DNA of 64,000 nt from an uncultured Massilia sp. (GCA_946481275.1 CAMLMV010000009.1:112101-176100); one strand, 5' to 3'; shown: positions 34,304-45,633, numbered from the stretch's first letter. Made by a program: numbers and translations. The notes: a model not told the origin generated them from the sequence alone.

Positions 34304-34317
34304 CTCCTGAGTCGACG

Positions 34318-36027
34318 ATGATCCGTAGAATCACCTTCCTCAATTATGTATTGCGTAAATTCCTATGGATCGATATTGCCTTTGCTGCACTAGCCGCAGG
34401 AAATGCATATGCTGTTGCGCCCGAAGTATGTGAGCCGAGCCCGGTTGCCAGGGATATGCAAATCGCCATCACCAGAAGCGCGGAAGGCGTGGTGGCAAGT
34501 TATCGTTTCTCCGAACCGGTAACTTGCTTCCGTCTCGCTGATGCGGGTCCCGTGCGCAAGTTGACATGGAAAGTGCTCACGGCTGGTACGCGACTGAGTG
34601 AAAACGGCAACGTCGTTTTCATGGAAAAGGCGCTGACTGGTTTTCAGGTGCGATTGCAGCCGTTTCAGTACGACGGCCAGATCGACCGTACCTATTCGCC
34701 AGTTATCGTTTTCGGGGACGGCAGTTCCGCAGCCGTATATACCGCTTATCTGCTGGGAGAGGGCCAGCCCGGTAAAACGACATTCACTTACCGTGGATTT
34801 TCGCCGTTTGCGCCGGTCAGCAGGATAGGCCGGCAAAGCGACGTCGCTGGCGAACATCCGGGCTATCTGATCGTCGGTTCACCGATGCTTGTGCAGCAAG
34901 GAAATGCAGCGATGATTCTGGATCGCGCTTTGCCGGTCTGGTTGAGAGCCGAGGTGACGAAACAGTTACGCCAGGGCGTAGCGACACTGTCGTCGGTTGC
35001 CGCGCTGCCCGGCAAAATGTCGTACCTGCTGACTTACACCGATCCCCGATCTCCCGGCGCGTATTGGCGCGGCGACACGCTGCATCAATTTGTCCGTTTG
35101 AATTTTTTCGGCGAGAAATGGCAGCATGAAGATCCGGCCCTCGCTGCGGCGGCCACCCGGTTTGGCCTGCACGAACTGTTTCATCTAGTGAATGATCGGA
35201 TCCGTTCCGGCCAGCCGGGCGATGGTTCGCTGTCGCTGCTTGAAGGTGGGGCTGAAGCTGCCGCCGCCACGTTGATGCACCGTTCGGGTCAACTCGACGA
35301 CGCCGGCCTCGTCGCCAGGATGGATTCGGCGACCATGCGGTGCCTGGCAGTGACCGGCGATACGCTGGCGGCCAAGGAGAAAAATAATACAAGGACCACG
35401 CCCTATGCCTGCGGGGAAGTGCTCCAGTATCTGGCTGCGAGCACTTTGAAAAAGAAAGCCGGCCAGGCCGATATGCTCGCGATCTGGAAAACGTTATTGT
35501 CACGCCAGAACGGAGCGGCGTATGGCTGGGACGAGTTTTTCGCCGCTTTGCGTCAAGAAGCAGGTACGGCCGCACTCGAGCAGATTGCGATTCTCGAAAA
35601 AGCAGTAGGCAGCAGTGCCTCCTTGAACGATACGCTTGGGGCTTTCGAGGTGCAGTCCGTGGTGCGAAAACTCGACGGCGCGGAATTGCGCAAGCCGGAA
35701 CTGTCAGCGTTTTATGCCAATTTTGTCTTGTGGCAGATGCTGGAGGGGCATTGCAACGGACGGTACGGCATTAATTCCATAAACGCCGACTATATACTTG
35801 ATGCCCCACCCGAGTCCTGCTCCGGCCTGCCGGACAAGTTCCGCGTAGTGGCCATGAACGGTTATCGACTGGAAAACGAGGGGTATGACGCCTACCGCGA
35901 ACAGATCCGTCGATGCGCAGCGGGAGAATTGACCGAACTGAAGGACGACCACGGCGAGATACGCACGGCCGCTTGCGGCAAAGCAGTCAGGCAGCTTCAG
36001 GCATATAGCTTCGGTCGAAGCCAGTAA
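34318..36027 (+). CDS. Secreted HExxH metallopeptidase-like protein, unknown family
   Basis: The protein has 569 residues with an N-terminal hydrophobic stretch (IDIAFAALAAGNAYAV) that could be a signal peptide or anchor. A gluzincin-like motif FGLHELFHLVND is followed about 25 residues on by LLEGGAEAAAATL, giving HExxH plus a downstream Glu as in M1/M61-type zinc peptidases. The N-terminal half is beta-rich. Base composition is clearly lower in GC than the protease before it or sodB after it, suggesting recent transfer. Zinc binding and peptidase activity are predicted only from the motif; I do not recognise the family. Confidence 0.65.
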   Translation: MIRRITFLNYVLRKFLWIDIAFAALAAGNAYAVAPEVCEPSPVARDMQIAITRSAEGVVASYRFSEPVTCFRLADAGPVRKLTWKVLTAGTRLSENGNVVFMEKALTGFQVRLQPFQYDGQIDRTYSPVIVFGDGSSAAVYTAYLLGEGQPGKTTFTYRGFSPFAPVSRIGRQSDVAGEHPGYLIVGSPMLVQQGNAAMILDRALPVWLRAEVTKQLRQGVATLSSVAALPGKMSYLLTYTDPRSPGAYWRGDTLHQFVRLNFFGEKWQHEDPALAAAATRFGLHELFHLVNDRIRSGQPGDGSLSLLEGGAEAAAATLMHRSGQLDDAGLVARMDSATMRCLAVTGDTLAAKEKNNTRTTPYACGEVLQYLAASTLKKKAGQADMLAIWKTLLSRQNGAAYGWDEFFAALRQEAGTAALEQIAILEKAVGSSASLNDTLGAFEVQSVVRKLDGAELRKPELSAFYANFVLWQMLEGHCNGRYGINSINADYILDAPPESCSGLPDKFRVVAMNGYRLENEGYDAYREQIRRCAAGELTELKDDHGEIRTAACGKAVRQLQAYSFGRSQ

Positions 36028-36043
36028 GCGCAAGCGAATAGAT

Positions 36044-36070
36044 AACGGCCTGCATGAAGCAGGCCGTTTT
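36044..36070 (+). terminator. Intrinsic terminator after the HExxH protein gene
   Basis: The stem AACGGCCTGC/GCAGGCCGTT with a 5-nt loop ends in TTTT. It lies between the convergent HExxH and sodB genes and may work for both. Confidence 0.8.
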
Positions 36071-36102
36071 ACTTACGCCAGGTATGGCGGAACAATCACG
36101 TA

Positions 36103-36681
36103 TTACGCGAAGTTCTTGTTCACGAAGTCCCAGTTGACGACGTTCCACCATGCCTCGACGAACTTCGGACGGGCGTTGCGGTAGTCGATGTAGTAGGCGT
36201 GTTCCCAGACGTCGCAGGTCAGCAGCGCCACGTTGTCGGTGGTCAGCGGGGTGCCGGCGTTCGAGGTGTTGACGATGTCGACGGTGCCGTCGGTCTTTTT
36301 CACCAGCCAGGTCCAGCCCGAACCGAAGTTGCCGACGGCCGACTTCTGGAATTCTTCCTTGAACTTGTCGAACGAACCCCACTTGGCGTTGATCGCATCG
36401 GCGACCGGGCCGGTCGGGGCGCCGCCGCCGTTCGGGGTCATGCAGTTCCAGAAGAAGGTGTGGTTCCACACCTGGGCCGAGTTGTTGAACACGCCGCCCT
36501 GCGATTTCTTGATGATCTCTTCCAGCGACAGGTTTTCGAACTCGGTGCCCTTGATCAGGTTGTTCAGGTTCGTGACGTAAGCCTGATGGTGCTTGCCGTA
36601 GTGGTATTCCAGCGTCTCGGCCGAGATGTGCGGCTGCAGGGCGTCCTTAGCGTACGGCAGTGGGGGCAGGGTATGTTCCAT
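36103..36681 (-). CDS. sodB: Iron superoxide dismutase
   Basis: The protein has 192 residues, the usual length for cytoplasmic Fe-SOD. It has [34 protein letters not shown] at its N-terminus in overlapping blocks (shown here only to mark the first two metal His). The third and fourth ligands lie in [17 protein letters not shown] (Asp and His). AVGNFGSGW is Fe-type. It converts superoxide to oxygen and hydrogen peroxide. It lies downstream of xseA on the same strand, an order I associate with Burkholderiales, though the 120-bp gap suggests its own promoter. Confidence 0.95.
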   Translation of the reverse strand: MEHTLPPLPYAKDALQPHISAETLEYHYGKHHQAYVTNLNNLIKGTEFENLSLEEIIKKSQGGVFNNSAQVWNHTFFWNCMTPNGGGAPTGPVADAINAKWGSFDKFKEEFQKSAVGNFGSGWTWLVKKTDGTVDIVNTSNAGTPLTTDNVALLTCDVWEHAYYIDYRNARPKFVEAWWNVVNWDFVNKNFA

Positions 36682-36804
36682 GTCTTGTTCCTTAGTAAGT
36701 TGACGGGAGACTCTTCGAAGTCTCTGCGGTACATCAATTCGGGCGCTTATTCTAAACCGGTTAAGAAATCGTTGCAGATATGACTTTGCGAATACGCCAG
36801 ATTG

Positions 36805-38166
36805 TCATTCCAATACATCCTGCACACCCGCCACGCTGACTTCGGCACTGCCTTCCGCCAGGCGGATGCGCAATACGTCCCGCGGCTTGATCTGCCCCGG
36901 CGAGTGCAACACCTTGCCTTTCGCATTGCTGATGATCGCATAGCCGCGCTCCAGCGTCCGCTGCGGGTTCAGAAGCTCCAGCTGCGCCGCCAGGGCATTC
37001 AATGCCTCGCGCCGCGCGCGCAACTGGTTGCCGACGCTCGCCACCAGGTGGCGCCGGTCGGATTCCAGCCGCGTGCGCAAGCCGCGCCAGTCGGGGCGAT
37101 GGCGGGCCCAGCGCTGCTGCAGCTGCGCCAGCAGCACGCCGTGGCGGTTCACCGGCGCGCGGACGGCATGCGTGAGACTGCTGGCCATGCCCAGAAGTTT
37201 CAGGCGCTGGTGCTGGATCTGGCTCGATGGACTCAGCAGGCGGCGCGACAGGTTGTCGAGGCCCTGGCTGGCGTCGGACAGGACGCGGTCCATCGCGCGG
37301 CGCAGGTCGCCCGCGTCCGCCTGCAGCGACGCGAGCCAGTCCGCGCGTGCCGTGGCGGCGAGCTCGGCGGCGGCCGTCGGCGTGGCGGCGCGCAGGTCGG
37401 CGGCAAAGTCGGCGATGGTGAAATCCGTCTCGTGGCCCACGCCCGAGATCACGGGCATGCTGCACGCCGCGATCGCGCGCGCGACGGCTTCCTCGTTGAA
37501 GCTCCACAGGTCTTCGATCGAGCCGCCGCCGCGGCAGACGATCAGCACGTCCACTTCGCGCCGGTGGGATGCGACCGAAATGGCTTCCGCGATCTTCTGG
37601 GCGGCCAGCTGGCCCTGCACGGGCGCCGGATACAGCACGATGCGTATGTGCGGCACGCGCCGCCGGAGGGCCGTCAGCACGTCGCGCAGCGCGGCCGCCT
37701 GCGGGCTCGTGACGATGCCCACCGTGCGCGCGAACAGCGGCAGCGGACGCTTGCGGGCTTCGTCGAACAACCCCTCGGCCCCCAGCTTCTCCTTCAGGCG
37801 CATGAACGCTTCGTACAGCGCGCCCACGCCCGCGCGGCGGATCGCCTCCACGTTGATCTGGTAATCGCCGCGCGCGCCGTACAGCGTGACGAGGGCGCGC
37901 ACCTCGACCTTGTCGCCTTCGCGCGGGGTGAAGCCCGCGTACTGGGCGCGGCCGCGGAACATGACGGCGCGCACCTGGGCCGCGTCATCCTTCAACGTGA
38001 AATACCAGTGGCCGCTGGCCGCGCGCGTGAAATTCGAGATCTCGCCGCCGATCCAGACGAGCGGAAAGGTGCGCTCCAGCAGGCGCGCGACCTGCTGGTT
38101 GAGAGCCGTGACGGTCAGTACGGGCGGGGCGGCATAGGCCGGATCGGCGTCTTCGGTGGGAAACAT
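36805..38166 (-). CDS. xseA: Exodeoxyribonuclease VII large subunit
   Basis: The protein has 453 residues from the ATG at 38166 (MFPTEDADP); the open frame further upstream runs into the non-coding repeat region and is not protein-like. An N-terminal OB fold ([25 protein letters not shown], in overlapping blocks) is followed by the XseA catalytic core ([46 protein letters not shown]). A coiled-coil C-terminal part follows, ending in [14 protein letters not shown]. With XseB it degrades single-stranded DNA to oligonucleotides. It is divergent from exbB, with the 1.2-kb repeat region between. Confidence 0.95.
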   Translation of the reverse strand: MFPTEDADPAYAAPPVLTVTALNQQVARLLERTFPLVWIGGEISNFTRAASGHWYFTLKDDAAQVRAVMFRGRAQYAGFTPREGDKVEVRALVTLYGARGDYQINVEAIRRAGVGALYEAFMRLKEKLGAEGLFDEARKRPLPLFARTVGIVTSPQAAALRDVLTALRRRVPHIRIVLYPAPVQGQLAAQKIAEAISVASHRREVDVLIVCRGGGSIEDLWSFNEEAVARAIAACSMPVISGVGHETDFTIADFAADLRAATPTAAAELAATARADWLASLQADAGDLRRAMDRVLSDASQGLDNLSRRLLSPSSQIQHQRLKLLGMASSLTHAVRAPVNRHGVLLAQLQQRWARHRPDWRGLRTRLESDRRHLVASVGNQLRARREALNALAAQLELLNPQRTLERGYAIISNAKGKVLHSPGQIKPRDVLRIRLAEGSAEVSVAGVQDVLE

Positions 38167-38283
38167 AGGGATGAGCTGGGTTGAACTGTCCACAAAAACA
38201 TGGCTGCGCGCAGTGTAAGACACATCTGCTGTAAAACAACAGGTAGTTTTTGTAAACACCTGATTTTTATAGTAAAACGATGC

Positions 38284-39259
38284 TGCCCGATTTCGATGCA
38301 GCAACCAAATTGCCTTACGGATCAATGGCTTGAGTGCATCTTCGGATACTTGGCCACAATCTTATCCACAGTTTATGTGCGAAAGTGGACAAGTCGGCGG
38401 TGCCCAAAAATTCAGCTTGAATATCTTTTCCTAGAGCAATCAAACACTTAGCATGCTGTCCCGGCCCTTGCTCACATCGTTTTCCACAGTTTATGTGAAC
38501 AGAGGTCCTTCAACGGGCGCATGCCGGACCGGTTTTCCACTGCCTAAAAATTCTACACGGCAAAAATTCCCTTTAGATTCAAGGACTTTGTCTTTCCTCT
38601 AGGGCCTTGCTCACAATCTTTTCCACAAAATTTGTGAAGAAGGCCGGCCGGGGCCGGGACGCGACTATAACCCAGTGGCCGGGCGGCTGGAATACCTGTC
38701 CGCCGAGCTGTCTTCGGTGTGTATGAGTCCCGGATGCCTAAAAATTGGGCTTGGCTAGAAATGCTGAGAGAAATCAAAGGGTTAGTAGGCGAATGATGTG
38801 CTTGCTCACATCTTTTTCCACAGTTTGTGTGAAAAATCCTGCGGGCAGGCAGCCCTGGCACGTGGATAGGCGCCTGCCTAAAAAACGTGCGCAGATTCCT
38901 TTGCCTTATGAATCAAAGGCTTAGGGTGCAGTTTGTGCGCTTGCGCACAATTTTGTCCACAAAAAATGTGAAGAAGAAGAGGGTTGTAGTCGAGCTCAAC
39001 CTTGCCTATTTTTTGGACTTGGAAATTTCTCTGAGTAAAATCAAATACTTACCGATTGGAAAGCTGATTTCTCACAAATTTATCCACAGAAATTGTGGGC
39101 AACTACACGCGAGGCGGGCGCCCTGACTGCCTTCGAAGTCCGGGCAGTCAACGCATCCTGACCTGCCGCGTTTTTACGCACGGAAAAATATCCCTTAAGA
39201 ATCAAGCTACTTGGCGCCTCCGGACGGCCTTGCGCACACTTTTATCCACAGAAAGTGTG
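38284..39259 (+). repeat. Array of seven diverged ~96-bp units with DnaA-box-like cores
   Basis: The 1180-bp gap between xseA and exbB has no supportable gene. It holds seven same-orientation units at 38284-38379, 38401-38497, 38541-38636, 38735-38831, 38875-38970, 39003-39097 and 39164-39259, separated by variable 21-98 bp linkers. Each unit starts TGCC (often TGCCTAAAAATT), has ATCAA exactly 33-34 bp before its final block, and ends in a 25-bp block CACA-N3-TTWTCCACA-N5-TGTG, usually preceded by CTTGC. The 9-mer is the DnaA-box consensus TTATCCACA in units 1, 6 and 7, TTTTCCACA in 2, 3 and 4, and TTGTCCACA in 5. Unit length stays 95-97 bp although the sequences have diverged. The function is unknown. 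Confidence 0.85.
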
Positions 39260-39346
39260 AAGAACTCTACTTGCCGCAATCCGGGCAACACGTTACATTG
39301 CGCAACTACCTTGTTTCATTGATTTTTACCTATCCAGGAGTTCCAT

Positions 39347-39952
39347 TTGCTCGCCATTCTTCAAGCCGCCGGCTGGCCCATCTGGCTGTTGCTGATCGCA
39401 TCGATCATCGCCCTGGCCCTGATCATCGAGCGCCTGATCTACCTGCGCCGCGAAAAGATCCTGCCGCGCCAGCTGCTCGATGAAGTCATCCAGGTCTATC
39501 GCAGCGGCAAGGTCACTCCGGACATTATCGACAAGCTGCAGACGAACTCCCCGCTCGGTGCCGTGCTGGCCGCCGCGCTGCGCAACGTCGACGCGCCGCG
39601 CGACGTGATGAAGGAATCGATCGAGGAAGCGGGCAGGGGCGTCGCCCACGTGCTGGAACGCTTCCTGACGACGCTCGGCACGATCGCGTCGCTGGCGCCG
39701 CTGATGGGCCTGTTCGGCACGGTCGTCGGCATGATCGAGATCTTCGGCGCGCAGAATGCCAGCGGCACGAATCCCGCCCAGCTTGCCCACGGCATTTCCG
39801 TCGCGCTGTACAACACGGGCTTCGGCCTGGCGATCGCGATGCCGGCCCTCGTGTTCTACCGCCACTTCCGGGCACTGGTCGACAGCTTCATCATCGACAT
39901 GGAACTGCAGGCCGTGAAATTCGTCGACGTCGTCCACGGTGCCCGCAAATGA
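39347..39952 (+). CDS. exbB: ExbB/TolQ-like proton-channel protein
   Basis: The protein has 201 residues from a TTG start at 39347, chosen because AGGAG lies six bases upstream and the first residues enter the first membrane helix (MLAILQAAGWPIWLLLIAS). It is an MotA/TolQ/ExbB-family protein with three helices; the conserved block is TIASLAPLMGLFGTVVGMI. With ExbD it couples the proton gradient to an energy transducer (TonB or TolA type) in the inner membrane. It overlaps exbD by 4 bases and begins the exbBD-lpxK-trm112-kdsB cluster. No tonB gene is adjacent. Confidence 0.92.
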   Translation: MLAILQAAGWPIWLLLIASIIALALIIERLIYLRREKILPRQLLDEVIQVYRSGKVTPDIIDKLQTNSPLGAVLAAALRNVDAPRDVMKESIEEAGRGVAHVLERFLTTLGTIASLAPLMGLFGTVVGMIEIFGAQNASGTNPAQLAHGISVALYNTGFGLAIAMPALVFYRHFRALVDSFIIDMELQAVKFVDVVHGARK

Positions 39953-40404
39953 TCGACTTCCGCCGCGGCCGCAAACGCGAGGATCCGGAAATCAACCTGA
40001 TCCCGTTCATCGACGTGCTGCTGGTCGTGCTGATCTTCCTGATGGTAACGACCACGTACAGCAAGTTCACCGAACTTCAGATCACCTTGCCGACGGCCGA
40101 TGCCGAGAAGGCGATCGACAAGCCGTTCGAGATCAACGTCACGGTCGACGCCAAGGGTAACTACACGGTGAACAACGTGCCCGTCGCGTTCCACGGCGTG
40201 GCAAGCCTCGCCGACGACCTCAGGCGCGCGGCCGCCACCGGCCCGAACGGCCAGCCGCTGCCGGCGCCCGTGAAGGACCCCGTCATCATCGTCAACGCCG
40301 ACCAGTTCGCGATGCACCAGATGGTCATCAACGTGCTGGAAGCGGCGCGCATGGCGGGGTATGACAAGCTGACGTTCGCGGCGCAGACGGGCGGGCAGAA
40401 GTAA
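39949..40404 (+). CDS. exbD: ExbD/TolR-like biopolymer transport protein
   Basis: The protein has 151 residues with a single N-terminal helix carrying the functional Asp (INLIPFIDVLLVVLIFLMV) and a periplasmic C-terminal domain. It is the partner of ExbB, with a 4-base overlap. A short GC hairpin (CCCCGC/GCGGGG) without a U-run lies in the 48 bp before lpxK, so read-through into the LPS genes is likely. Confidence 0.93.
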   Translation: MIDFRRGRKREDPEINLIPFIDVLLVVLIFLMVTTTYSKFTELQITLPTADAEKAIDKPFEINVTVDAKGNYTVNNVPVAFHGVASLADDLRRAAATGPNGQPLPAPVKDPVIIVNADQFAMHQMVINVLEAARMAGYDKLTFAAQTGGQK

Positions 40405-40452
40405 AAATCCGTCGGCCCCGCTCTCGCGGGGACGACGTTATTCATCCTTAAA

Positions 40453-41481
40453 GTGGCATCCTCTCTCGAATCGACACTCACCCGCGCCTGGCTCCGGCGC
40501 GGGCCGCTCGCCGTGGCCCTGTGGCCGCTGTCCCTGCTGTTCCGCCTGCTCACCGCCCTCCGGGTCGCCCTGTACCGCGCCGGCGTGCTGAAGGCCGGAC
40601 GCCTGCCCGTGCCCGTCATTGTCGTCGGCAATATCTTTATCGGCGGCACGGGCAAGACCCCGCTGACGATCTGGCTGGCGCAGCAGCTGCGCGCGGCCGG
40701 GATGCGGCCGGGCGTGATTTCGCGCGGCCACGGCGGTGCCGAAGACGCGCCCCGTGAAGTGCTGCCGGCGTCGCGCGCGCAGGACGTCGGCGACGAGCCC
40801 CTGCTGATCGCGGCGCGTGCCGGCTGTCCCGTGGTCGTCGGCCGCAAGCGCGTCGAAGCGGGGCGCCGTCTGCTGGACCTGCATCCCGACGTCGACGTGC
40901 TGATCACCGACGACGGCCTGCAGCACTACGCGCTCGCGCGCGACGTGGAGATCATCCTGTTCGACGGCCGCGGCACCGGCAATGGCTGGACCCTGCCGGC
41001 GGGCCCGCTGCGCGAAGCGCCTTCGCGCCGGCGCGACGTGACGGTCGTCAACGCGCCGGAGATCACGCCGGCACTGGCCGCGGCGGTGGGCGGCGATCCC
41101 TGGCAGATGCGGCTCGCGGGCGACCATGCCGAGCGCCTGATGGATGCGGGTGAATGCGTGCCGTTGACCGCGCTGCGCGGAAAACGCGTGCTGGCGGTGG
41201 CCGGCATCGGCAATCCGGGGCGCTTCTTCGCGCTGCTGCGCGCGGCCGGCCTCGACGTCGCCGAGCTGCCGCTGCCCGACCACCACGACTTCCGCGACGA
41301 TCCGTTCCGCGCCGTCGACGCCGACGTCATCCTGGTGACGGAGAAGGATGCAGTAAAATGTCGGCAACTTGAAACAATCAACAACGACCCGCGCGTGTGG
41401 GTCGTACCGGTCGGCGCGCAGATCGATGCCGCGCTGGCTGCCCAAATCGTGGAGAAATGTCGTGGACGCCCGACTGCTTGA
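40453..41481 (+). CDS. lpxK: Tetraacyldisaccharide 4'-kinase
   Basis: The protein has 342 residues from a GTG at 40453. A membrane-associated N-terminal helix is followed by a P-loop ([19 protein letters not shown]) and the family motif [11 protein letters not shown]. It phosphorylates the 4' position of the lipid A disaccharide precursor at the inner membrane, a late essential step of lipid A synthesis. It overlaps the trm112 gene by 20 bases and is followed by kdsB, which fits an LPS-assembly operon. Confidence 0.95.
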   Translation: MASSLESTLTRAWLRRGPLAVALWPLSLLFRLLTALRVALYRAGVLKAGRLPVPVIVVGNIFIGGTGKTPLTIWLAQQLRAAGMRPGVISRGHGGAEDAPREVLPASRAQDVGDEPLLIAARAGCPVVVGRKRVEAGRRLLDLHPDVDVLITDDGLQHYALARDVEIILFDGRGTGNGWTLPAGPLREAPSRRRDVTVVNAPEITPALAAAVGGDPWQMRLAGDHAERLMDAGECVPLTALRGKRVLAVAGIGNPGRFFALLRAAGLDVAELPLPDHHDFRDDPFRAVDADVILVTEKDAVKCRQLETINNDPRVWVVPVGAQIDAALAAQIVEKCRGRPTA

Positions 41482-41635
41482 TATCCTGGTCTGCCCGCTG
41501 TGCAAGGGACCGCTCGAATATGACAAGAAAGCGCAGGAACTGATCTGCCGCCCGGACCGCCTCGCGTATCCGATCCGCGACGGCATCCCGATCATGTGGG
41601 CCGAAGAGGCGCGCAAGGTCGAGCCCGTGCTGTAA
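41462..41635 (+). CDS. Trm112 family protein (YcaR-like)
   Basis: The protein has 57 residues from a GTG at 41462 inside the end of lpxK. It is a Trm112-type small zinc-ribbon-like protein: [16 protein letters not shown] with one CxxC, then [18 protein letters not shown]. Relatives activate methyltransferases. In Proteobacteria the gene is nearly always between lpxK and kdsB, as here, but a link to LPS synthesis has not been shown. Longer upstream reading of the frame is antisense-like and was rejected. Confidence 0.9.
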   Translation: MDARLLDILVCPLCKGPLEYDKKAQELICRPDRLAYPIRDGIPIMWAEEARKVEPVL

Positions 41636-41639
41636 CCCG

Positions 41640-42392
41640 ATGAGTTTCGTCGTCATCATCCCGGCACGCCTGGCGTCGACGCGGCTGCCGAACAAGCCGC
41701 TCGCGGACCTGGGCGGCAAGCCGATGGTCGTGCGCGTGGCCGAACGCGCGCAGCAATCGGGCGCCGCGCGCATCATCGTCGCCACCGACCATGCCGACAT
41801 CGCCGCCGCCTGCGCCGCGCATGGCGTGGAAGCGTGCATGACGCGTTCTGATCACCCGTCCGGCACCGACCGCATCGCCGAAGTGGCCCACACGCTGGGC
41901 CTCGCGCCCGACGCCGTCGTCGTCAACCTGCAGGGCGACGAACCCCTGATCGATCCCGCGCTGCTGGCCGCCTGCGCCGCGCGCATCTCGGCCGATGTGC
42001 CGATGGCGACCTGCGCCCATCCGCTGTCCGACGTCGCCGACGCGTTCAACCCGAACGTGGTGAAGGTCGTGCTGGACAAGCCCGGGCGCGCGCTGTACTT
42101 CTCGCGCGCCACGATCCCGTGGCACCGCGACGGCTTTGCCGCCACCCGCGAGCAACTGCCTGCTGGCTACGTACCCCTGCGCCACATCGGCCTGTACGCC
42201 TACAGCAATGCGTTCCTGCAGCGCTATCCGCAGCTGGAACCGTCGCCGCTCGAATCCATCGAAGCGCTGGAACAATTGCGCGTGCTTTGGCACGGGGTGC
42301 CGATCGCCGTGCACGTGACGGACGAGGCGCCCCATGCGGGCGTCGACACGCCGGCCGACCTCGAGCGCGTGCGACTTTTCTATACGTCTTGA
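41640..42392 (+). CDS. kdsB: 3-deoxy-manno-octulosonate cytidylyltransferase
   Basis: The protein has 250 residues: [27 protein letters not shown] at its start in overlapping blocks, [13 protein letters not shown] (metal-binding Asp), and RHIGLYAYS near the C-terminus. It activates KDO with CTP to CMP-KDO for attachment to lipid A. It starts 4 bp after trm112. A gap of about 190 bp separates it from adk. Confidence 0.95.
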   Translation: MSFVVIIPARLASTRLPNKPLADLGGKPMVVRVAERAQQSGAARIIVATDHADIAAACAAHGVEACMTRSDHPSGTDRIAEVAHTLGLAPDAVVVNLQGDEPLIDPALLAACAARISADVPMATCAHPLSDVADAFNPNVVKVVLDKPGRALYFSRATIPWHRDGFAATREQLPAGYVPLRHIGLYAYSNAFLQRYPQLEPSPLESIEALEQLRVLWHGVPIAVHVTDEAPHAGVDTPADLERVRLFYTS

Positions 42393-42575
42393 TCCGCTTG
42401 GAAACTACTCTTCAGGCTGCTTGCGCCACGTCAAACGGCTGAGAGATCGGCCGCCTTCAGTGGCGTTTGATGCTGCTTTTGTGGTAAGTTTCGTATCAGC
42501 TAGTCAGACATGCATCAATGCGGTTATCTGTTCCCAACTATAGCCGTCTCTACAAGAATTATTAGATACCTTTAG

Positions 42576-43241
<666 letters not shown>

Positions 43242-43248
43242 GCATTCC

Positions 43249-43272
43249 AGAGCGGCGCAAGCCGCTCTTTTT
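43249..43272 (+). terminator. Intrinsic terminator of adk
   Basis: A perfect 8-bp stem AGAGCGGC/GCCGCTCT with a GCAA tetraloop is followed by TTTT. Confidence 0.9.
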
Positions 43273-43446
43273 GGCTCCGGATGACTAATGCCATCCGTCC
43301 AGGTTTTTAGATCAAAGTTTTGTCGCACCTTTGTGCGGCGAATGCAGCAAGGTTGGCCGTACCGCAGATCAGCTCAACTGAGCTCAACCAAGCGCACGCG
43401 GCCTTTCGACTCTGTGGTGGTTTGATCGAAGAACGAGGGGGACGAC

Positions 43447-45633
43447 ATGGCATCCGCGCAGCTCATCTTCGCCGTCGCGTGCGGCGTCATCGCGGTATTC
43501 TACGGCTTGTGGTCGCGCAGTTGGGTCCTGAGCCAGGATCCGGGCAACGGCCGCATGCAGGAAATCTCGCTGGCCATCCAGCAGGGGGCGTCGGCCTACC
43601 TGGCGCGCCAGTACCGCACTATCGGCATCGTGGGCGTCGTCCTGCTGATCGCCATCTACTTCCTGCTCGGCACGGCCACCGCGGGCGGCTTCCTGGCCGG
43701 CGCGCTGCTGTCCGGAGCCTGCGGGTTCATCGGCATGAACGTGTCCGTCCGCGCCAACGTGCGTACGGCGCAGGCGGCGGCAACGGGGCTCGACCAGGCG
43801 CTGAACGTCGCGTTCCGCGGCGGCGCGATCACGGGCATGCTCGTCGTCGGCCTGGGCCTGCTGGGCGTGGCGCTGTTCTACTGGATCCTCGTGCTGCGCG
43901 CCGACCCCGCGCTGACCCGGCATGAGGTCATCCAGCCGCTCGTGGGGCTCGCATTCGGCGCGTCGCTGATTTCGATCTTCGCGCGCCTGGGTGGCGGCAT
44001 CTTCACGAAGGGCGCGGACGTCGGCGCCGACCTCGTCGGCAAGGTCGAGGCCGGCATCCCCGAGGACGATCCGCGCAATCCCGCCGTCATCGCCGACAAC
44101 GTGGGCGACAACGTGGGCGATTGCGCCGGTATGGCGGCCGACCTGTTCGAAACGTATGTCGTCACGCTGGTCGCCACGATGCTGCTCGGCGCACTGGTGA
44201 TCCCCGGCATGGGCGGCATCGGCACCGTGTATCCGCTGCTGCTGGGCGGGATCTCCATCATCGCGTCCATCGTCGGCTGCTCGCTCGTGAAGAACCATCC
44301 GGGGCACAAGATCATGTATGCGCTGTACACGGGGCTGTGGTGGTCGGCCGCGCTGTCGCTGATCGGGTTCGCCGTCGTCACGTGGCTCGTGTGGCCGGAT
44401 GACGCGATGCGCTGGCGCATGCTGGGCTGCGCCACGGTCGGCATCGCGCTCACGGGCCTGATGGTCTACATCACCGAGTACTACACGGCCACGGAGTTCG
44501 GCCCCGTGCGCCACATCGCGGAAGCGTCGACGACGGGCCACGGCACCAACATCATCGCGGGGCTGGGCGTGTCGATGAAGTCGACCGCGTATCCGGTGCT
44601 CGTCGTGTGCGCCGCGATCCTCGTCGCGTACCAGCTGGGTGGCCTGTATGGCATCGCCATCGCGGCGACCGCCATGCTGTCGATGGCCGGCATCATCGTC
44701 GCGCTGGATGCCTACGGCCCGATCACCGACAACGCCGGCGGCATCGCGGAGATGAGCGGGATGCCGGAACAGGTGCGCGCCGTCACCGACCCGCTGGACG
44801 CCGTCGGCAACACGACGAAGGCCGTCACGAAGGGCTATGCGATCGGTTCCGCGGGGCTCGCGGCCCTCGTGCTGTTCGCCGACTACACGCATGCGCTGGA
44901 AGCGCACGGCACGCGGATCGCGTTCGAGCTGTCGAACCCGATGGTGATCGTGGGCCTGTTCATCGGCGGCCTCGTGCCCTATCTGTTCGGCGCGCTGGCG
45001 ATGGAAGCGGTGGGGCGGGCGGCGGGTGCCGTCGTGCTCGAGGTGCGGCGCCAGTTCCGCGACATCGTGGGCATCATGACGGGCACCGGCAAGCCGGAAT
45101 ACGACAAGGCTGTCGACATGCTGACGGCATCCGCCATCCGCGAAATGGTGCTGCCGTCGCTGCTGCCCGTGATCGTGCCGATCCTCGTCGGCATGCTGCT
45201 GGGGCCCGCGGCGCTGGGCGGCATGCTGATGGGCACGATCGTGACGGGACTCTTTGTCGCGATCTCGATGACGACGGGCGGCGGCGCCTGGGATAACGCC
45301 AAGAAATACATCGAGGACAACCACTACGGCGGCAAGGGTTCCGATGCGCACAAGGCCGCGGTCACGGGCGACACGGTGGGCGACCCGTACAAGGACACGG
45401 CCGGGCCGGCCGTGAATCCGCTCATCAAGATCATCAACATCGTGGCGCTGCTGCTCGTCCCGCTGTTGCCGGCCGGCGGCTGGCTGGCCGTGTCGGAACC
45501 GCAGGCGCTGTATGGCAAGCCCGCGGCGACCGCGCATGCGCCGGCGGCTGCTCCCGCACAAGCAGTGGTTCAGCGTCCGAGCGCCTCGCTGAGCGCGCTT
45601 TCCAGCGACGCCCGGTCCGAGTCGCCGCGGTAG
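43447..45633 (+). CDS. hppA: Membrane-bound proton-translocating pyrophosphatase (K+-independent type)
   Basis: The protein has 728 residues with about 16 transmembrane helices. Pyrophosphate-binding motifs are [30 protein letters not shown] in overlapping blocks, and DNAKKYIED near the end. The residue that separates subfamilies lies in [10 protein letters not shown]: Lys in place of Ala marks the K+-independent class, which is generally proton-pumping. It links hydrolysis of pyrophosphate to ion export across the inner membrane. The last ~20 residues ([16 protein letters not shown]) overlap the 3' end of the convergent DsbA-like gene by 64 bp and look like a non-conserved tail. Confidence 0.95.
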   Translation: MASAQLIFAVACGVIAVFYGLWSRSWVLSQDPGNGRMQEISLAIQQGASAYLARQYRTIGIVGVVLLIAIYFLLGTATAGGFLAGALLSGACGFIGMNVSVRANVRTAQAAATGLDQALNVAFRGGAITGMLVVGLGLLGVALFYWILVLRADPALTRHEVIQPLVGLAFGASLISIFARLGGGIFTKGADVGADLVGKVEAGIPEDDPRNPAVIADNVGDNVGDCAGMAADLFETYVVTLVATMLLGALVIPGMGGIGTVYPLLLGGISIIASIVGCSLVKNHPGHKIMYALYTGLWWSAALSLIGFAVVTWLVWPDDAMRWRMLGCATVGIALTGLMVYITEYYTATEFGPVRHIAEASTTGHGTNIIAGLGVSMKSTAYPVLVVCAAILVAYQLGGLYGIAIAATAMLSMAGIIVALDAYGPITDNAGGIAEMSGMPEQVRAVTDPLDAVGNTTKAVTKGYAIGSAGLAALVLFADYTHALEAHGTRIAFELSNPMVIVGLFIGGLVPYLFGALAMEAVGRAAGAVVLEVRRQFRDIVGIMTGTGKPEYDKAVDMLTASAIREMVLPSLLPVIVPILVGMLLGPAALGGMLMGTIVTGLFVAISMTTGGGAWDNAKKYIEDNHYGGKGSDAHKAAVTGDTVGDPYKDTAGPAVNPLIKIINIVALLLVPLLPAGGWLAVSEPQALYGKPAATAHAPAAAPAQAVVQRPSASLSALSSDARSESPR

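Noticed and set aside
38284..39259. CRISPR array
   Set aside because: The repeats are about 96 bp and diverged, spacers vary from 21 to 98 bp, and there are no cas genes.
38284..39259. Chromosomal replication origin oriC
   Set aside because: There are DnaA-box-like 9-mers, but no dnaA, dnaN, parAB or gidA genes nearby, and the boxes are over 100 bp apart, so a standard oriC cannot be claimed.
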